Source: UBA7434 sp042090785 (GTDB lineage Bacteria; Pseudomonadota; Gammaproteobacteria; Pseudomonadales; UBA7434). Taken from it: a stretch of 64,000 nt of DNA. Location: positions 1-64,000 of the forward strand of contig JBELIP010000007.1 of assembly GCA_042090785.1 (NCBI GenBank), in the 5' to 3' direction. Within the stretch, counting starts at the first letter, position 1. Every line of letters starts with the position of its first letter. The translations under genes were made by a program, and so were the position numbers. The notes beneath the pieces were generated by a model, which worked only from the letters and a program-made list of their open reading frames with translations, made no database searches and was not told the DNA's origin. Below are positions 52,524 through 60,279 of this stretch, one piece after another.

Positions 52524-55202
52524 TCAAGAAAGCCCAGCAATGACATCCTGCTTAGCCTGCTCAATCGCATTAGCCAAACCAGCATGATCCATCCCGCCAC
52601 CCTGAGCAAAATCAGCACGACCACCGCCTTTACCTCCCACCGCAGCCGACAACGCCTTAATGATATCCCCAGCGCGAACATGCTCAACCAAACTATCCGT
52701 CACACCCGCCACCAAAGCAATCTTCTCATCACTCGGTGCCGCCAAAATAATCACGCCCGAACCCACTTTTTGTTTTAACTGATCAACCGTATCGCGCAGC
52801 GACTTAGGATCCGCACCCTCAAGCACAGCCGCTAACACTTTCGCACCATTAACATCTGTTGCCTGTGCAGCTAAATCACTGCCCACACTGCTAGCCAACT
52901 TCTGCTGCAATTGTTGAAGTTTTTTCTCTAAAGCTTTTTGCTGATCTAACATCTGTTGAACCTTAACCGTCATATCAGCAGGGTTAGTTTTTAACAACTG
53001 CGAAGCGTGTTGAATCTTAGCATCAGCACTGTCTATTAATGCTAACGCTTCAGCGCCTGTCACTGCTTCAATACGACGTACTCCCGCCGCAATACCCGAC
53101 TCAGAAACCATTAACATTAAACCTATATCACCAGTGCGCTTAACATGCGTACCACCACATAGCTCAACCGAAAATTTATCCGCACCCATGGATAAAACGC
53201 GTACTTCATCACCGTACTTTTCACCAAACAATGCCATGGCGCCAGCTTCAACCGCCGAGTCCATATCAGTTACGGTCACTTGAACATCGGTATTTGCGCG
53301 AATCTGTTCATTAACTAACGCAGTCACTGCATGAAGCTGTTGAGTCGTTACCGCTTCAGGATGAGAAAAATCAAAACGCAAACGCTCAGCGTCAACTAAG
53401 CTGCCTTTTTGAGTAACGTGCTCGCCTAAAATTTGACGTAGAGCTGCATGCAATAAATGGGTTGCCGAATGATTAAGCGCCGTCGCTTGACGTGCCGACT
53501 CACTAACCTGTGCATGAATAACATCGCCTACCTTCAGAGCGCCCTCACTCAAACTACCGCGATGCAAAAAAGTATTACCCTGCTTTTGCGTGTCGCTGAC
53601 CGCAAAACTTGCCTCACCGGTTTGTAGCTGGCCAAAATCACCTGCCTGCCCACCAGACTCAGCATAAAACGGTGTTTTATCTAACACGACAACACCATTA
53701 TCGCCCGCTTGCAAAGCGTCAACCGCTTTACCTTCAACAAATAAAGCCAGTACTGTAGCGTCATCATTTAACTGGTCATAACCGTTAAACGCTGTTGCTT
53801 GGCTAGCATCAAGGTCTAATTTTTCTGTACCACCCGATTTAAACTGGCTAGCGGCCTTGGCTTGGGCGCGCTGTTTTTGCATGGCTTGCTCATAACCATT
53901 AACATCAATCGTCATATCGCGTTCACGCGCTATATCGGCCGTTAAATCTAACGGAAAACCATAGGTATCATAAAGTTTAAAGGCCGTTTCGCCTGGAATA
54001 ACACTTCCTGTTAAGCCCGCAAGATCTTGCTCTAAAATTTTCATGCCTTGCTCAAGTGTCACAGCAAATTGCTGCTCTTCAGTTTTTAAAGCTTGTTCAA
54101 TTTTTTGCTGCAAGCTCACTAACTCAGGATAAGCCTCACCCATCACATCAACTAATGAACTCACCAGCTTCCAGAAAAATAAATCTTTGGCGCCCAGCTT
54201 ATTACCGTGACGAACTGCACGGCGAATAATACGACGCAATACATAACCGCGTCCTTCGTTCGATGGCATAACACCATCAACCACTAAAAAAGCGCACGAG
54301 CGAATGTGGTCAGCAATAACACGTAAAGAGCTTTGACCTTCGTCTTTAATGCCTAAAACATTTGCCGCAGCAGCTAATAATTGCTGGAACAAATCAATTT
54401 CATAATTGCTATGCACACCCTGCATTACTGCCGCAATACGCTCAAGCCCCATGCCAGTATCAACCGAAGGCTTTGGCAATAGCGCCATTTCTCCATCGGC
54501 TGAGCGATTAAACTGCATAAACACGATATTCCATATTTCAATATAACGGTCGCCATCTTCTTCTGGCGTACCAGGTAAACCACCTTCAATATCGGCACCA
54601 TGGTCATAAAATATTTCGGTACATGGGCCACAGGGTCCAGTATCACCCATGGACCAAAAATTATCCGATGCGTAGCGAGCACCTTTGTTATCACCAATAC
54701 GAATAATACGATCTTCTGCCAAACCAACGTCTTTATGCCAAATCGTATACGCTTCGTCATCATCAGCATAAACCGTGACGTAAAGACGATCGGTTGGAAT
54801 AGCTAATGTTTCCGTTAAAAACTTCCACGCAAAAGGAATGGCTTCAGTTTTAAAATAATCACCAAAACTAAAGTTACCTAGCATTTCAAAAAAGGTATGG
54901 TGACGCGCGGTGTAACCTACGTTTTCTAAATCGTTATGCTTACCACCGGCTCGCACACAGCGCTGCGAACTTGTGGCACGCACATAATCACGTTTGTCAT
55001 CACCCAAAAAGACATCTTTAAATTGCACCATGCCCGCATTGGTAAATAACAATGTGGCGTCATTACCCGGCACCAAGGAACTACTAGCAACACGGCTATG
55101 TTGATGCTGCTCAAAGTAACGGAGAAAGGTTTCGCGGATCGCTGAGGTGCTAGTCGATTGACCTGTAGATTGACTTGTAGACTTGTCGTTAGATAAGGAC
55201 AT
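52524..55202 (-). CDS. alaS: Alanine--tRNA ligase
   Basis: An 892-residue alanyl-tRNA synthetase (E. coli 876). Class II catalytic core (RETFLRYFEQHQHSRVASSSLVP, then VFLGDDKRDYVRATSSQRCVRAGGKHNDLENVG in parts), the editing domain with HSATHLLHAALRQ and CGGTHVKRTGDIG (zinc ligands), and a C-terminal domain (GGKGGGRADFAQGG) are complete. The N-terminus carries an extra ~18 residues of Ser/Thr/Gln tetrapeptide repeats encoded by a 12-base DNA repeat; no other start codon before the core fits. ATG at 55202. It stands alone rather than next to lysC-csrA. Confidence 0.98.
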   Translation of the reverse strand: MSLSNDKSTSQSTGQSTSTSAIRETFLRYFEQHQHSRVASSSLVPGNDATLLFTNAGMVQFKDVFLGDDKRDYVRATSSQRCVRAGGKHNDLENVGYTARHHTFFEMLGNFSFGDYFKTEAIPFAWKFLTETLAIPTDRLYVTVYADDDEAYTIWHKDVGLAEDRIIRIGDNKGARYASDNFWSMGDTGPCGPCTEIFYDHGADIEGGLPGTPEEDGDRYIEIWNIVFMQFNRSADGEMALLPKPSVDTGMGLERIAAVMQGVHSNYEIDLFQQLLAAAANVLGIKDEGQSSLRVIADHIRSCAFLVVDGVMPSNEGRGYVLRRIIRRAVRHGNKLGAKDLFFWKLVSSLVDVMGEAYPELVSLQQKIEQALKTEEQQFAVTLEQGMKILEQDLAGLTGSVIPGETAFKLYDTYGFPLDLTADIARERDMTIDVNGYEQAMQKQRAQAKAASQFKSGGTEKLDLDASQATAFNGYDQLNDDATVLALFVEGKAVDALQAGDNGVVVLDKTPFYAESGGQAGDFGQLQTGEASFAVSDTQKQGNTFLHRGSLSEGALKVGDVIHAQVSESARQATALNHSATHLLHAALRQILGEHVTQKGSLVDAERLRFDFSHPEAVTTQQLHAVTALVNEQIRANTDVQVTVTDMDSAVEAGAMALFGEKYGDEVRVLSMGADKFSVELCGGTHVKRTGDIGLMLMVSESGIAAGVRRIEAVTGAEALALIDSADAKIQHASQLLKTNPADMTVKVQQMLDQQKALEKKLQQLQQKLASSVGSDLAAQATDVNGAKVLAAVLEGADPKSLRDTVDQLKQKVGSGVIILAAPSDEKIALVAGVTDSLVEHVRAGDIIKALSAAVGGKGGGRADFAQGGGMDHAGLANAIEQAKQDVIAGLS
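55156..55191. repeat. 12-bp tandem repeat in the alaS start
   Basis: Units gattgacctgta, gattgacttgta and diverged gacttgtcgtta, in frame, encoding STxQ-type tetrapeptides at the alanyl-tRNA synthetase N-terminus. Confidence 0.8.
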
Positions 55203-55313
55203 TAATAAAAACTCTGGCTAAATTTTTTTTGTTAGTGATTTACGTCAGCTAAACCGTTAGTTAACAATAAATCGATTATTCAATACAGCATAGACGAATG
55301 TAGCAAAAACCTC

Positions 55314-55655
55314 CTACATATCGCCTTCTTTCATGGCAAAACCGGCAATAATATGCAGATGTAAATGGAATACCGTCTGGCCACCATCCGCGCCGTTATT
55401 CACTACCACGCGATAACCATCAGAAACACCTAATTGTTCGGCCACTTTGCCCACAGTGAGCATTAAATGACCTAGTAGCGCTTGGTCTGCTGAACTGGCA
55501 TCCGACAGCTTTTCAATCGGTTTTTTCGGAATGACTAATACATGAACAGGCGCAACCGGATTGATATCCGGAATAACGATACAATGCTCATCTTCATAGA
55601 GCTTATTAGAGGGGATTTTACCCGCAATAATCTTACCGAAAACGGTATCAGCCAT
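55314..55655 (-). CDS. HIT-family nucleotide hydrolase (HinT-like)
   Basis: A 113-residue protein with the histidine triad VFHLHLHIIAG near the C-terminus and the family N-terminus TVFGKIIAGKIPSNKLYEDE. HinT enzymes hydrolyse AMP-lysine-type phosphoramidates. Length is typical of the HIT/HinT family. ATG start with GAGGT upstream (spacing about 7). The next gene on the coding strand upstream is the Trm112-like one, 11 bases away, likely in one operon. Confidence 0.94.
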   Translation of the reverse strand: MADTVFGKIIAGKIPSNKLYEDEHCIVIPDINPVAPVHVLVIPKKPIEKLSDASSADQALLGHLMLTVGKVAEQLGVSDGYRVVVNNGADGGQTVFHLHLHIIAGFAMKEGDM

Positions 55656-55666
55656 AACAATTACCT

Positions 55667-55852
55667 CTAAGTTTGTAACTCTTCAGCAGTGAGTTTGCGC
55701 GCTTCGCTCTCTAGCATCACAGGAATATCATCACGCACGGGATAAGCAAGACCGCTGGCCTTACAGACCAACTCTTGATTCGACTCAACATATTCCAAAG
55801 GGCCTTTACTTACCGGACAAACAAGAATACTAAGGAGTTTTTTATCTAACAT
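55667..55852 (-). CDS. Trm112-like small protein (YcaR family)
   Basis: A 61-residue protein of the Trm112 family: LLSILVCPVSKGPLEYVESNQELVC in parts, then AYPVRDDIPVMLESEARKL. Of the four Cys seen in zinc-binding Trm112 proteins, only two occur here (LVCPV and LVCKA), which is common for the bacterial YcaR branch. Function is unknown in most bacteria; in E. coli the gene sits with lpxK-kdsB, but here it is beside the HIT protein. ATG start, AAGGAG upstream. Confidence 0.9.
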   Translation of the reverse strand: MLDKKLLSILVCPVSKGPLEYVESNQELVCKASGLAYPVRDDIPVMLESEARKLTAEELQT

Positions 55853-55908
55853 AATATTGTGCCTTTCACTTTTTAAAAAATAGCTTTCAATTAAGCGGTT
55901 AAATACAA

Positions 55909-56832
55909 TTAATCATCCGTTAATTGGTTGCCACCTTTAGCAACCAATAATTCTGGATCAATACGAACCGAGCTTTTGCCGTTGGTCCAATTCATCCGCC
56001 AATCCAAATGCGGACCTGTTACCCGGCCGGTTGCACCGATTTCGGCAATAGCGTCACCCTGCTTCACATTATCTCCCGATTGAACCAACAATTTGCTGAG
56101 ATGCAAAAAGGTAGAACTTAAACCATGGCCATGATCAATAATCAGGGTGCCGCCAGAAAAAAACAAATCAGGCTCTGCCAATGTCACCAAGCCCGCAGCA
56201 GGTGCAATAACTGGCGTACCAACAGGCCCTGCCACATCCAGACCATAATGTGGCCTGCGAGGTTCGCCATTATAAACTCGCTGTGAACCAAAGACACCTG
56301 TAATAGGCCCTTTAGCTGGCCAAATAAAGCCATTTAAAAAATCCTGTTGGTCACGCTGAAGATTGCGCGCAATCCTCACTAAAGCGGCCTCTCTACGAGA
56401 GCGCTTTACCTGTACTAGATCGGGAGAAACATATTGTTTGGCGACACCTTCTATTCGCTGAATCGCATAATCACGAGGAATAACTTTAAACTCATGTTGC
56501 TGTTTTTTACCGTCGACAATGAGTGCTAACAAAAAACGCTCGGGCGCATCACGATCTAAACCAATAATAAACTGTCCACCGGTTGTTATAGGCAGTAATT
56601 GTTCTTGATATTGAACAGACGTACCTTCGCCCACCTGACCAACAACTAGACCCCCCTGCTGCAAATGCCCCGTTAGGGTTAAATTAGATTCGACCGGAGA
56701 TGCAGCAACCAATAAAGAGAAACAGGCAGTAATTAAACACACCGCTTTCAAAAAAACTGCCTTTATCGAAGCTATCGCAGTTATGATAGACAAGGAAATT
56801 TGTCGGTTTGTAACTTGTCGGGATATTGGCAT
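55909..56832 (-). CDS. M23-family peptidase-like protein, probably secreted
   Basis: A 307-residue protein with a signal sequence (AVCLITACFSLLVAASP, cleavage near residue 45) and a C-terminal LytM/M23 domain (about 170-295). Zinc ligands visible: PHYGLD (His and Asp of HxxxD), and HGHGLSSTFLHLS. The usual HxH at the end reads HLD (TGPHLDW), so the last His is Asp. Such proteins act on peptidoglycan cross-links or, when degenerate, activate amidases. A short immunoglobulin-like stretch precedes the catalytic domain. ATG at 56832 overlaps nothing on its own strand; greB diverges 100 bases away. Confidence 0.88.
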   Translation of the reverse strand: MPISRQVTNRQISLSIITAIASIKAVFLKAVCLITACFSLLVAASPVESNLTLTGHLQQGGLVVGQVGEGTSVQYQEQLLPITTGGQFIIGLDRDAPERFLLALIVDGKKQQHEFKVIPRDYAIQRIEGVAKQYVSPDLVQVKRSRREAALVRIARNLQRDQQDFLNGFIWPAKGPITGVFGSQRVYNGEPRRPHYGLDVAGPVGTPVIAPAAGLVTLAEPDLFFSGGTLIIDHGHGLSSTFLHLSKLLVQSGDNVKQGDAIAEIGATGRVTGPHLDWRMNWTNGKSSVRIDPELLVAKGGNQLTDD

Positions 56833-56931
56833 TGCTTGAATCCGTTGTTAAGCTTTATGACATCGCAATTAAAAAAGCTATTATTCAAAAAAACAGATAT
56901 AAAACCAATTAAAAGAGCGAAAAACTATTAT

Positions 56932-57429
56932 ATGGGACGCTATCGACCACCACGCCCTAAAGGCTCCTACTATATCACTCCTGAAGGAGAAAGCGCGATG
57001 CGTGAGGAATTACGCCAGCTATGGAAAGTGGAGCGCCCAAAAGTCACCGAAGTGGTTCACGAAGCCGCAAAAAACGGTGATCGATCAGAAAATGGTGATT
57101 ATATTTACGGCAAAAAGCGATTAAGAGAAATTGATAGCCGGGTACGATTTTTAACAAAACGTTTAGAATCTCTAGAGATAGTTCACGATACGCCCAGCAA
57201 TACCAAAAAGGTTTTTTTTGGTGCATGGATCACTGTTGAAGATGAAAATGGCACCGAACAGACTTATAGAATTGTCGGCCCCGATGAATTTGACTTATCA
57301 CAAAATAAATTAAGTATGGATTCGCCCTTAGCAAAAGCCTTGCTAGGTAAAAATATTGATGATGAAATTGTTTTTAAAAGCCCAGCCGGGCAACGAATGA
57401 TGGTAATTACCTCAATTCGCTATCAATAA
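56932..57429 (+). CDS. greB: Transcription elongation factor GreB
   Basis: About 165 residues. The N-terminal coiled coil reaches into the RNA polymerase channel; its tip acidic residues are in NGDRSENGDYIYGKKRLREID, and the C-terminal FKBP-like domain has KVFFGAWITVEDENG and RIVGPDEFDL. GreB promotes cleavage of backtracked RNA. The family block starts at MGRYRPPRPKGSYYITPEG, so ATG 56932 is chosen; the frame is open 44 codons further upstream without similarity, and no strong ribosome-binding site is seen. Divergent from the peptidase gene. Confidence 0.95.
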   Translation: MGRYRPPRPKGSYYITPEGESAMREELRQLWKVERPKVTEVVHEAAKNGDRSENGDYIYGKKRLREIDSRVRFLTKRLESLEIVHDTPSNTKKVFFGAWITVEDENGTEQTYRIVGPDEFDLSQNKLSMDSPLAKALLGKNIDDEIVFKSPAGQRMMVITSIRYQ

Positions 57430-57791
57430 AAAGCCACAACACCGCCCTAATTTAATAAAACCCATCAATATTTTTTTAAAAATAGAATAATTTTGATAAC
57501 AATAATTCGACATAGAACGTTATAAAAAAATAGTCAATAAATAATTTCGAAAACAGAATTAAACTTAAAAAAGTCACGCCATTTTATTTTGGTTAGTGAT
57601 AACACGACCTAAAAACATCGATAATGCGTGATAATGTAAAAAGGAACAAAATAAAGTCGCCTTTAATAGAAATTACGCGTGAAATAAATACAGCTATTGT
57701 CTATTATTGCGTTGTTATAATTCATTTTTTATTAATTTTTAATATTCAACCAAAATGATGAAGCGGAATAATCCTCTTCATAGGAGAAATA
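57430..57791. other. AT-rich spacer between greB and the H1-like gene
   Basis: No gene seen. It is AT-rich throughout and contains only the promoter listed for the H1-like gene; no terminator hairpin is evident after greB. Confidence 0.6.
57713..57721 (+). promoter_or_regulatory. Extended -10 promoter of the H1-like gene
   Basis: TGTTATAAT: perfect TATAAT with the TGN extension, no clear -35. Transcription would start near 57728, 64 bases before the ATG. Confidence 0.5.
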
Positions 57792-58427
57792 ATGCCACAA
57801 GCAAAGAAAGCCGCTAAAAGTTCAGCAAAGAAAGTAGCTAAACCTGCCAAGAAAGCTGTAAAAAAAGTTGCCAAGAAAGTAGCTGCAACACCAGCAATCG
57901 CTAAAGCAGAAGCAGCATTAAGTAAATTACAAAAAGAAATCAAATCTTTATCTCGCGCGTTAAAAGCTGAGAAAAAGAAAGTAGCCTCTGCTCGCAAAGC
58001 CGCAGCAAAGTCGAAAACAGCCGCTGATAAAGCAGCCGTCAAAAAAGCGACTGGCGTAGCAAACAAAACAGCTGCCAAAATCAAAGCATTACGCACTCGT
58101 GCATCAGCAACAAGCGCTAAACTAGCAACATTAAAGTCTGACGCAGCATTGAAGAAAGCAGTTGCTGACTTTGAAGCTAAATTGCTTGCAAAACGTGCAG
58201 CTGCAGCCGCTAAAAAGCAAAAAGCCGCTGACAAAAAAGCCGCATTAAAAGCAAAAGCCGCTGCAAAACGCGCAGCAGCAAAAGCCAAAGCAGATGCAAA
58301 GAAAAAAGCAGCGTCTGAAAAGAAAAAAGCGGCCGCGGCTAAAGCTAAGGCTGCAGCAGCGGCAAAAAAAGCCAAAGCAAAAGTAAAAGCTAAGAAAAAA
58401 CCAGCAAAAAAAGCTGCTAAGAAGTAA
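57792..58427 (+). CDS. Lysine/alanine-rich histone H1-like protein
   Basis: A 211-residue, extremely basic protein made mainly of Lys and Ala (AKKAAKSSAKK at the start, AAKKPAKKAAKK-like end), resembling the C-terminal tail of eukaryotic H1 and bacterial H1-like proteins such as AlgP. A middle section (about 35-135) is less repetitive with predicted helix and coiled-coil (LSKLQKEIKSLSRALKAEKK). It probably binds DNA non-specifically and compacts the nucleoid. GGAG five bases before ATG. A strong terminator follows. Low-complexity composition makes homology hard to judge. Confidence 0.85.
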   Translation: MPQAKKAAKSSAKKVAKPAKKAVKKVAKKVAATPAIAKAEAALSKLQKEIKSLSRALKAEKKKVASARKAAAKSKTAADKAAVKKATGVANKTAAKIKALRTRASATSAKLATLKSDAALKKAVADFEAKLLAKRAAAAAKKQKAADKKAALKAKAAAKRAAAKAKADAKKKAASEKKKAAAAKAKAAAAAKKAKAKVKAKKKPAKKAAKK

Positions 58428-58445
58428 TTCCTAGCGCTTAAAGCT

Positions 58446-58483
58446 AAAAAGCCCCGCCATCTTACGATGCCGGGGCTTTTTTT
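58446..58483. terminator. Terminator after the H1-like gene (bidirectional)
   Basis: Stem AAAAAGCCCCG/CGGGGCTTTTT with an inner CATC/GATG extension around a TTAC loop, followed by T residues. Serves the H1-like gene on plus and probably the SDR gene on minus, whose stop codon is at 58506. Confidence 0.92.
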
Positions 58484-58505
58484 ATAAATAAACTCTTTGA
58501 GCAAT

Positions 58506-59327
58506 TTATGGTTTGTTTCGATACTTCTCTTTATTCTTACGCCCTTTCGCATAAAGTGATTTACGCAAACCTCTACGCAAAAAAGGAAACAAATAAGCTA
58601 ATGTTGTCAGCATGCCGCTTGTTTTTGTCATAGCTATCTCAACACTATCGCCTTGAGCAATTTTAGCAATATTCTCAGCAACCGCTTCGGCCGTGCTCAT
58701 TGGTTGTGAATAGACTATGTCCTCGACCTCATCAATGCTATCCATAATAAAACCCGTGTTAATTGGTCCAGGAGACACCACGCCCACAGCGACTCCGCTA
58801 TCACGAAGTTCATCGGCTAAAGAATAAGTAAACGCTCTAAGCCCTGCTTTAGTTGAGGCATAACTTGCCGCGCCCTGCAGCGGTGCACGACCGGCCAAAG
58901 AGCCGACCATCACAATAGCGCCCTGTCCTGCTTCTTTTAGGTAAGGTAAAACTAATGCCGATAAATATAATGGCGCGCGTAAATTAACGTCGACCATATT
59001 AGCCACTTGATTGGGTTTAAGCGTACTGAATTCACCGCGGTTATGAAGACCAGCGTTATTAACTAGTACATGTATGCTGCCAAAATGGTTAATGACCTGC
59101 GTGACTATTTGATCGCAGCTAGTCATGTCTGCAACATCGGCAACAATGGTGATTACCTGTGTTTGTCCACTAAGCTCTTGGGCGATAGCTTGAAGAGCTG
59201 GCTCGCCTCTTGCGACTAATGCCAGATTGGCACCAGCACTGGCAAAGTGTCGGGCGCAAGCTGCGCCAACGCCTGCCGAGGCGCCGGTGATGAGTATGGT
59301 TTTGTCTTTGAACGAGGTTAGGCTCAT
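58506..59327 (-). CDS. Short-chain dehydrogenase/reductase
   Basis: A 273-residue classical SDR. Cofactor motif TGASAGVGAACA (about 14-25), NNAGLHNRG (about 90-98), catalytic Ser-Tyr-Lys in VGSLAGRAPLQGAASYASTKAG (S144, Y157, K161, approximate) and SPGPINTGF. A basic C-terminal tail with a hydrophobic segment (LTTLAYLFPFLRRGL) suggests membrane association, as in DltE/oxidoreductase-type SDRs. Substrate cannot be inferred. ATG at 59327. It stands alone between terminator and a gene-poor region. Confidence 0.92.
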   Translation of the reverse strand: MSLTSFKDKTILITGASAGVGAACARHFASAGANLALVARGEPALQAIAQELSGQTQVITIVADVADMTSCDQIVTQVINHFGSIHVLVNNAGLHNRGEFSTLKPNQVANMVDVNLRAPLYLSALVLPYLKEAGQGAIVMVGSLAGRAPLQGAASYASTKAGLRAFTYSLADELRDSGVAVGVVSPGPINTGFIMDSIDEVEDIVYSQPMSTAEAVAENIAKIAQGDSVEIAMTKTSGMLTTLAYLFPFLRRGLRKSLYAKGRKNKEKYRNKP

Positions 59328-59476
59328 AGTGAGTTCTTTTTATTGGTTTTTGATTGCTGCTCTAGTATATGCGATGGCGTTTATTAAGCTATAGGTTTCT
59401 ATTGTAAGTTTTCTATTGTGGTTTTTTTATGGGGGCTATTTATTAACTTGTATTAATTTTTGGGTGTGTGTTCACA

Positions 59477-59496
59477 GTCAAGATCAAGATCTTGAC
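59477..59496. repeat. Palindromic GTCAAGAT...ATCTTGAC
   Basis: Stem GTCAAGAT/ATCTTGAC with loop CAAG. It shares AAGATCAAGAT with the repeat-rich segment beside the inverted repeat at 52431-52502 (on the opposite strand), so both may be members of a dispersed palindromic family. Confidence 0.6.
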
Positions 59497-59655
59497 CTCA
59501 AAACGACCACAAAAAAAACACCCCACACTATCCGCTAAGACAAAATGAAAAGTAAAATTTTCAACTTAAGAGAAATAAATTTCCAAAATCTAATACGTAT
59601 TATGCTAGCCTGAACAACCTTATTGAAACAACGCAAGTCAAACAAGGAGAATCTT

Positions 59656-59670
59656 ATGAAAAAAACTTAA
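59656..59670 (+). other. Minigene M-K-K-T with perfect ribosome-binding site, or frameshifted small gene
   Basis: AAGGAG six bases before ATG AAA AAA ACT TAA. With one more A in the seven-A run the frame would give about 31 codons (starting MKKNLTTNNIHP) ending just before the next gene's AAGGAG; with one fewer A it gives about 25 codons. Either a real regulatory minigene, a pseudogene or a homopolymer sequencing error. Confidence 0.4.
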
Positions 59671-59764
59671 CCACAAACAACATCCATCCAACCGTTTATA
59701 TCCGCGCAGCATCTCCAACCACTGCAAAGAATAAACACCCACCTTAAACAAAAAGGAGTCAACT

Positions 59765-60103
59765 ATGGGCAAAGCCAATAGTGCTTCAAATAAGGAGAGA
59801 AAAGAGGAAACTCAGAAACGCAAGAGCAGCAAAAGCAAAATCACGAAAAGAAGCAACAAAAAACCGCGAACAATACAGCACTTACAACACGCTGAAGACG
59901 ATAAAAAACCGCAAAATCACAATGCGCTTATCGCCTCATCCGCAAACGACACTATCGATAATATCCGCGTTAGCCTGGATATGATTCGAGAAGTTGCTTG
60001 CAGCGACAATGACGGCATGGCGCTTTCTGAAGACACTAAGCAGGGATTATTCTTGCATATCGAAAATTTGATGAAGGCATTAAGCTTTTTGAGAACGCTT
60101 TAA
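59765..60103 (+). CDS. Small unrecognised protein, basic N-terminus
   Basis: A 112-residue protein; I do not recognise a family with confidence. The first half is highly basic, Lys/Arg/Ser-rich and probably disordered; the second half is helical (DTIDNIRVSLDMIREVA, KQGLFLHIENLMKALSFL). It loosely resembles small Pseudomonas proteins of the DUF6124/DUF3077 kind, which is only an impression. Start ATG 59765 with AAGGAG six bases upstream, an excellent ribosome-binding site, which makes it a real translated gene. It is preceded by the minigene. Confidence 0.65.
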   Translation: MGKANSASNKERKEETQKRKSSKSKITKRSNKKPRTIQHLQHAEDDKKPQNHNALIASSANDTIDNIRVSLDMIREVACSDNDGMALSEDTKQGLFLHIENLMKALSFLRTL

Positions 60104-60157
60104 ACGCTGACAAACAGCGCAAAAGTTCGATAGCAGATACAACATCTTTGTGTAGTG

Positions 60158-60182
60158 ACCTTTAACCCGTTTTGTTAAAGGT
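60158..60182. terminator. Weak hairpin after the small unknown gene
   Basis: Stem ACCTTTAAC/GTTAAAGGT (nine pairs) with loop CCGTTTT, 54 bases after the stop. No T run follows on either strand, so the terminator call is weak. Confidence 0.3.
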
Positions 60183-60279
60183 ACCCATAAAATGCAACAG
60201 TAAAGTGAGTTTGAAAAGACAGTTAATTGAGAAGGCAACTAATTGAGGAAGTAACAGTTTTGAAGAGGCTACTAAAGCG

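Larger units (their letters stand above)
59328..59764. other. Gene-poor spacer with minigene and palindrome
   Basis: No normal gene. It holds the palindrome at 59477-59496, a TATTAT box at 59598 that lacks a -35, and a five-codon minigene at 59656-59670, listed separately. Confidence 0.6.

Noticed and set aside
57746..58552. Long minus-strand open frame over the H1-like gene
   Set aside because: It is the mirror of a Lys/Ala-rich coding sequence (AAG/GCA codons give Phe/Ala/Cys-rich nonsense) and overlaps the terminator; the plus-strand gene has a good ribosome-binding site and promoter.
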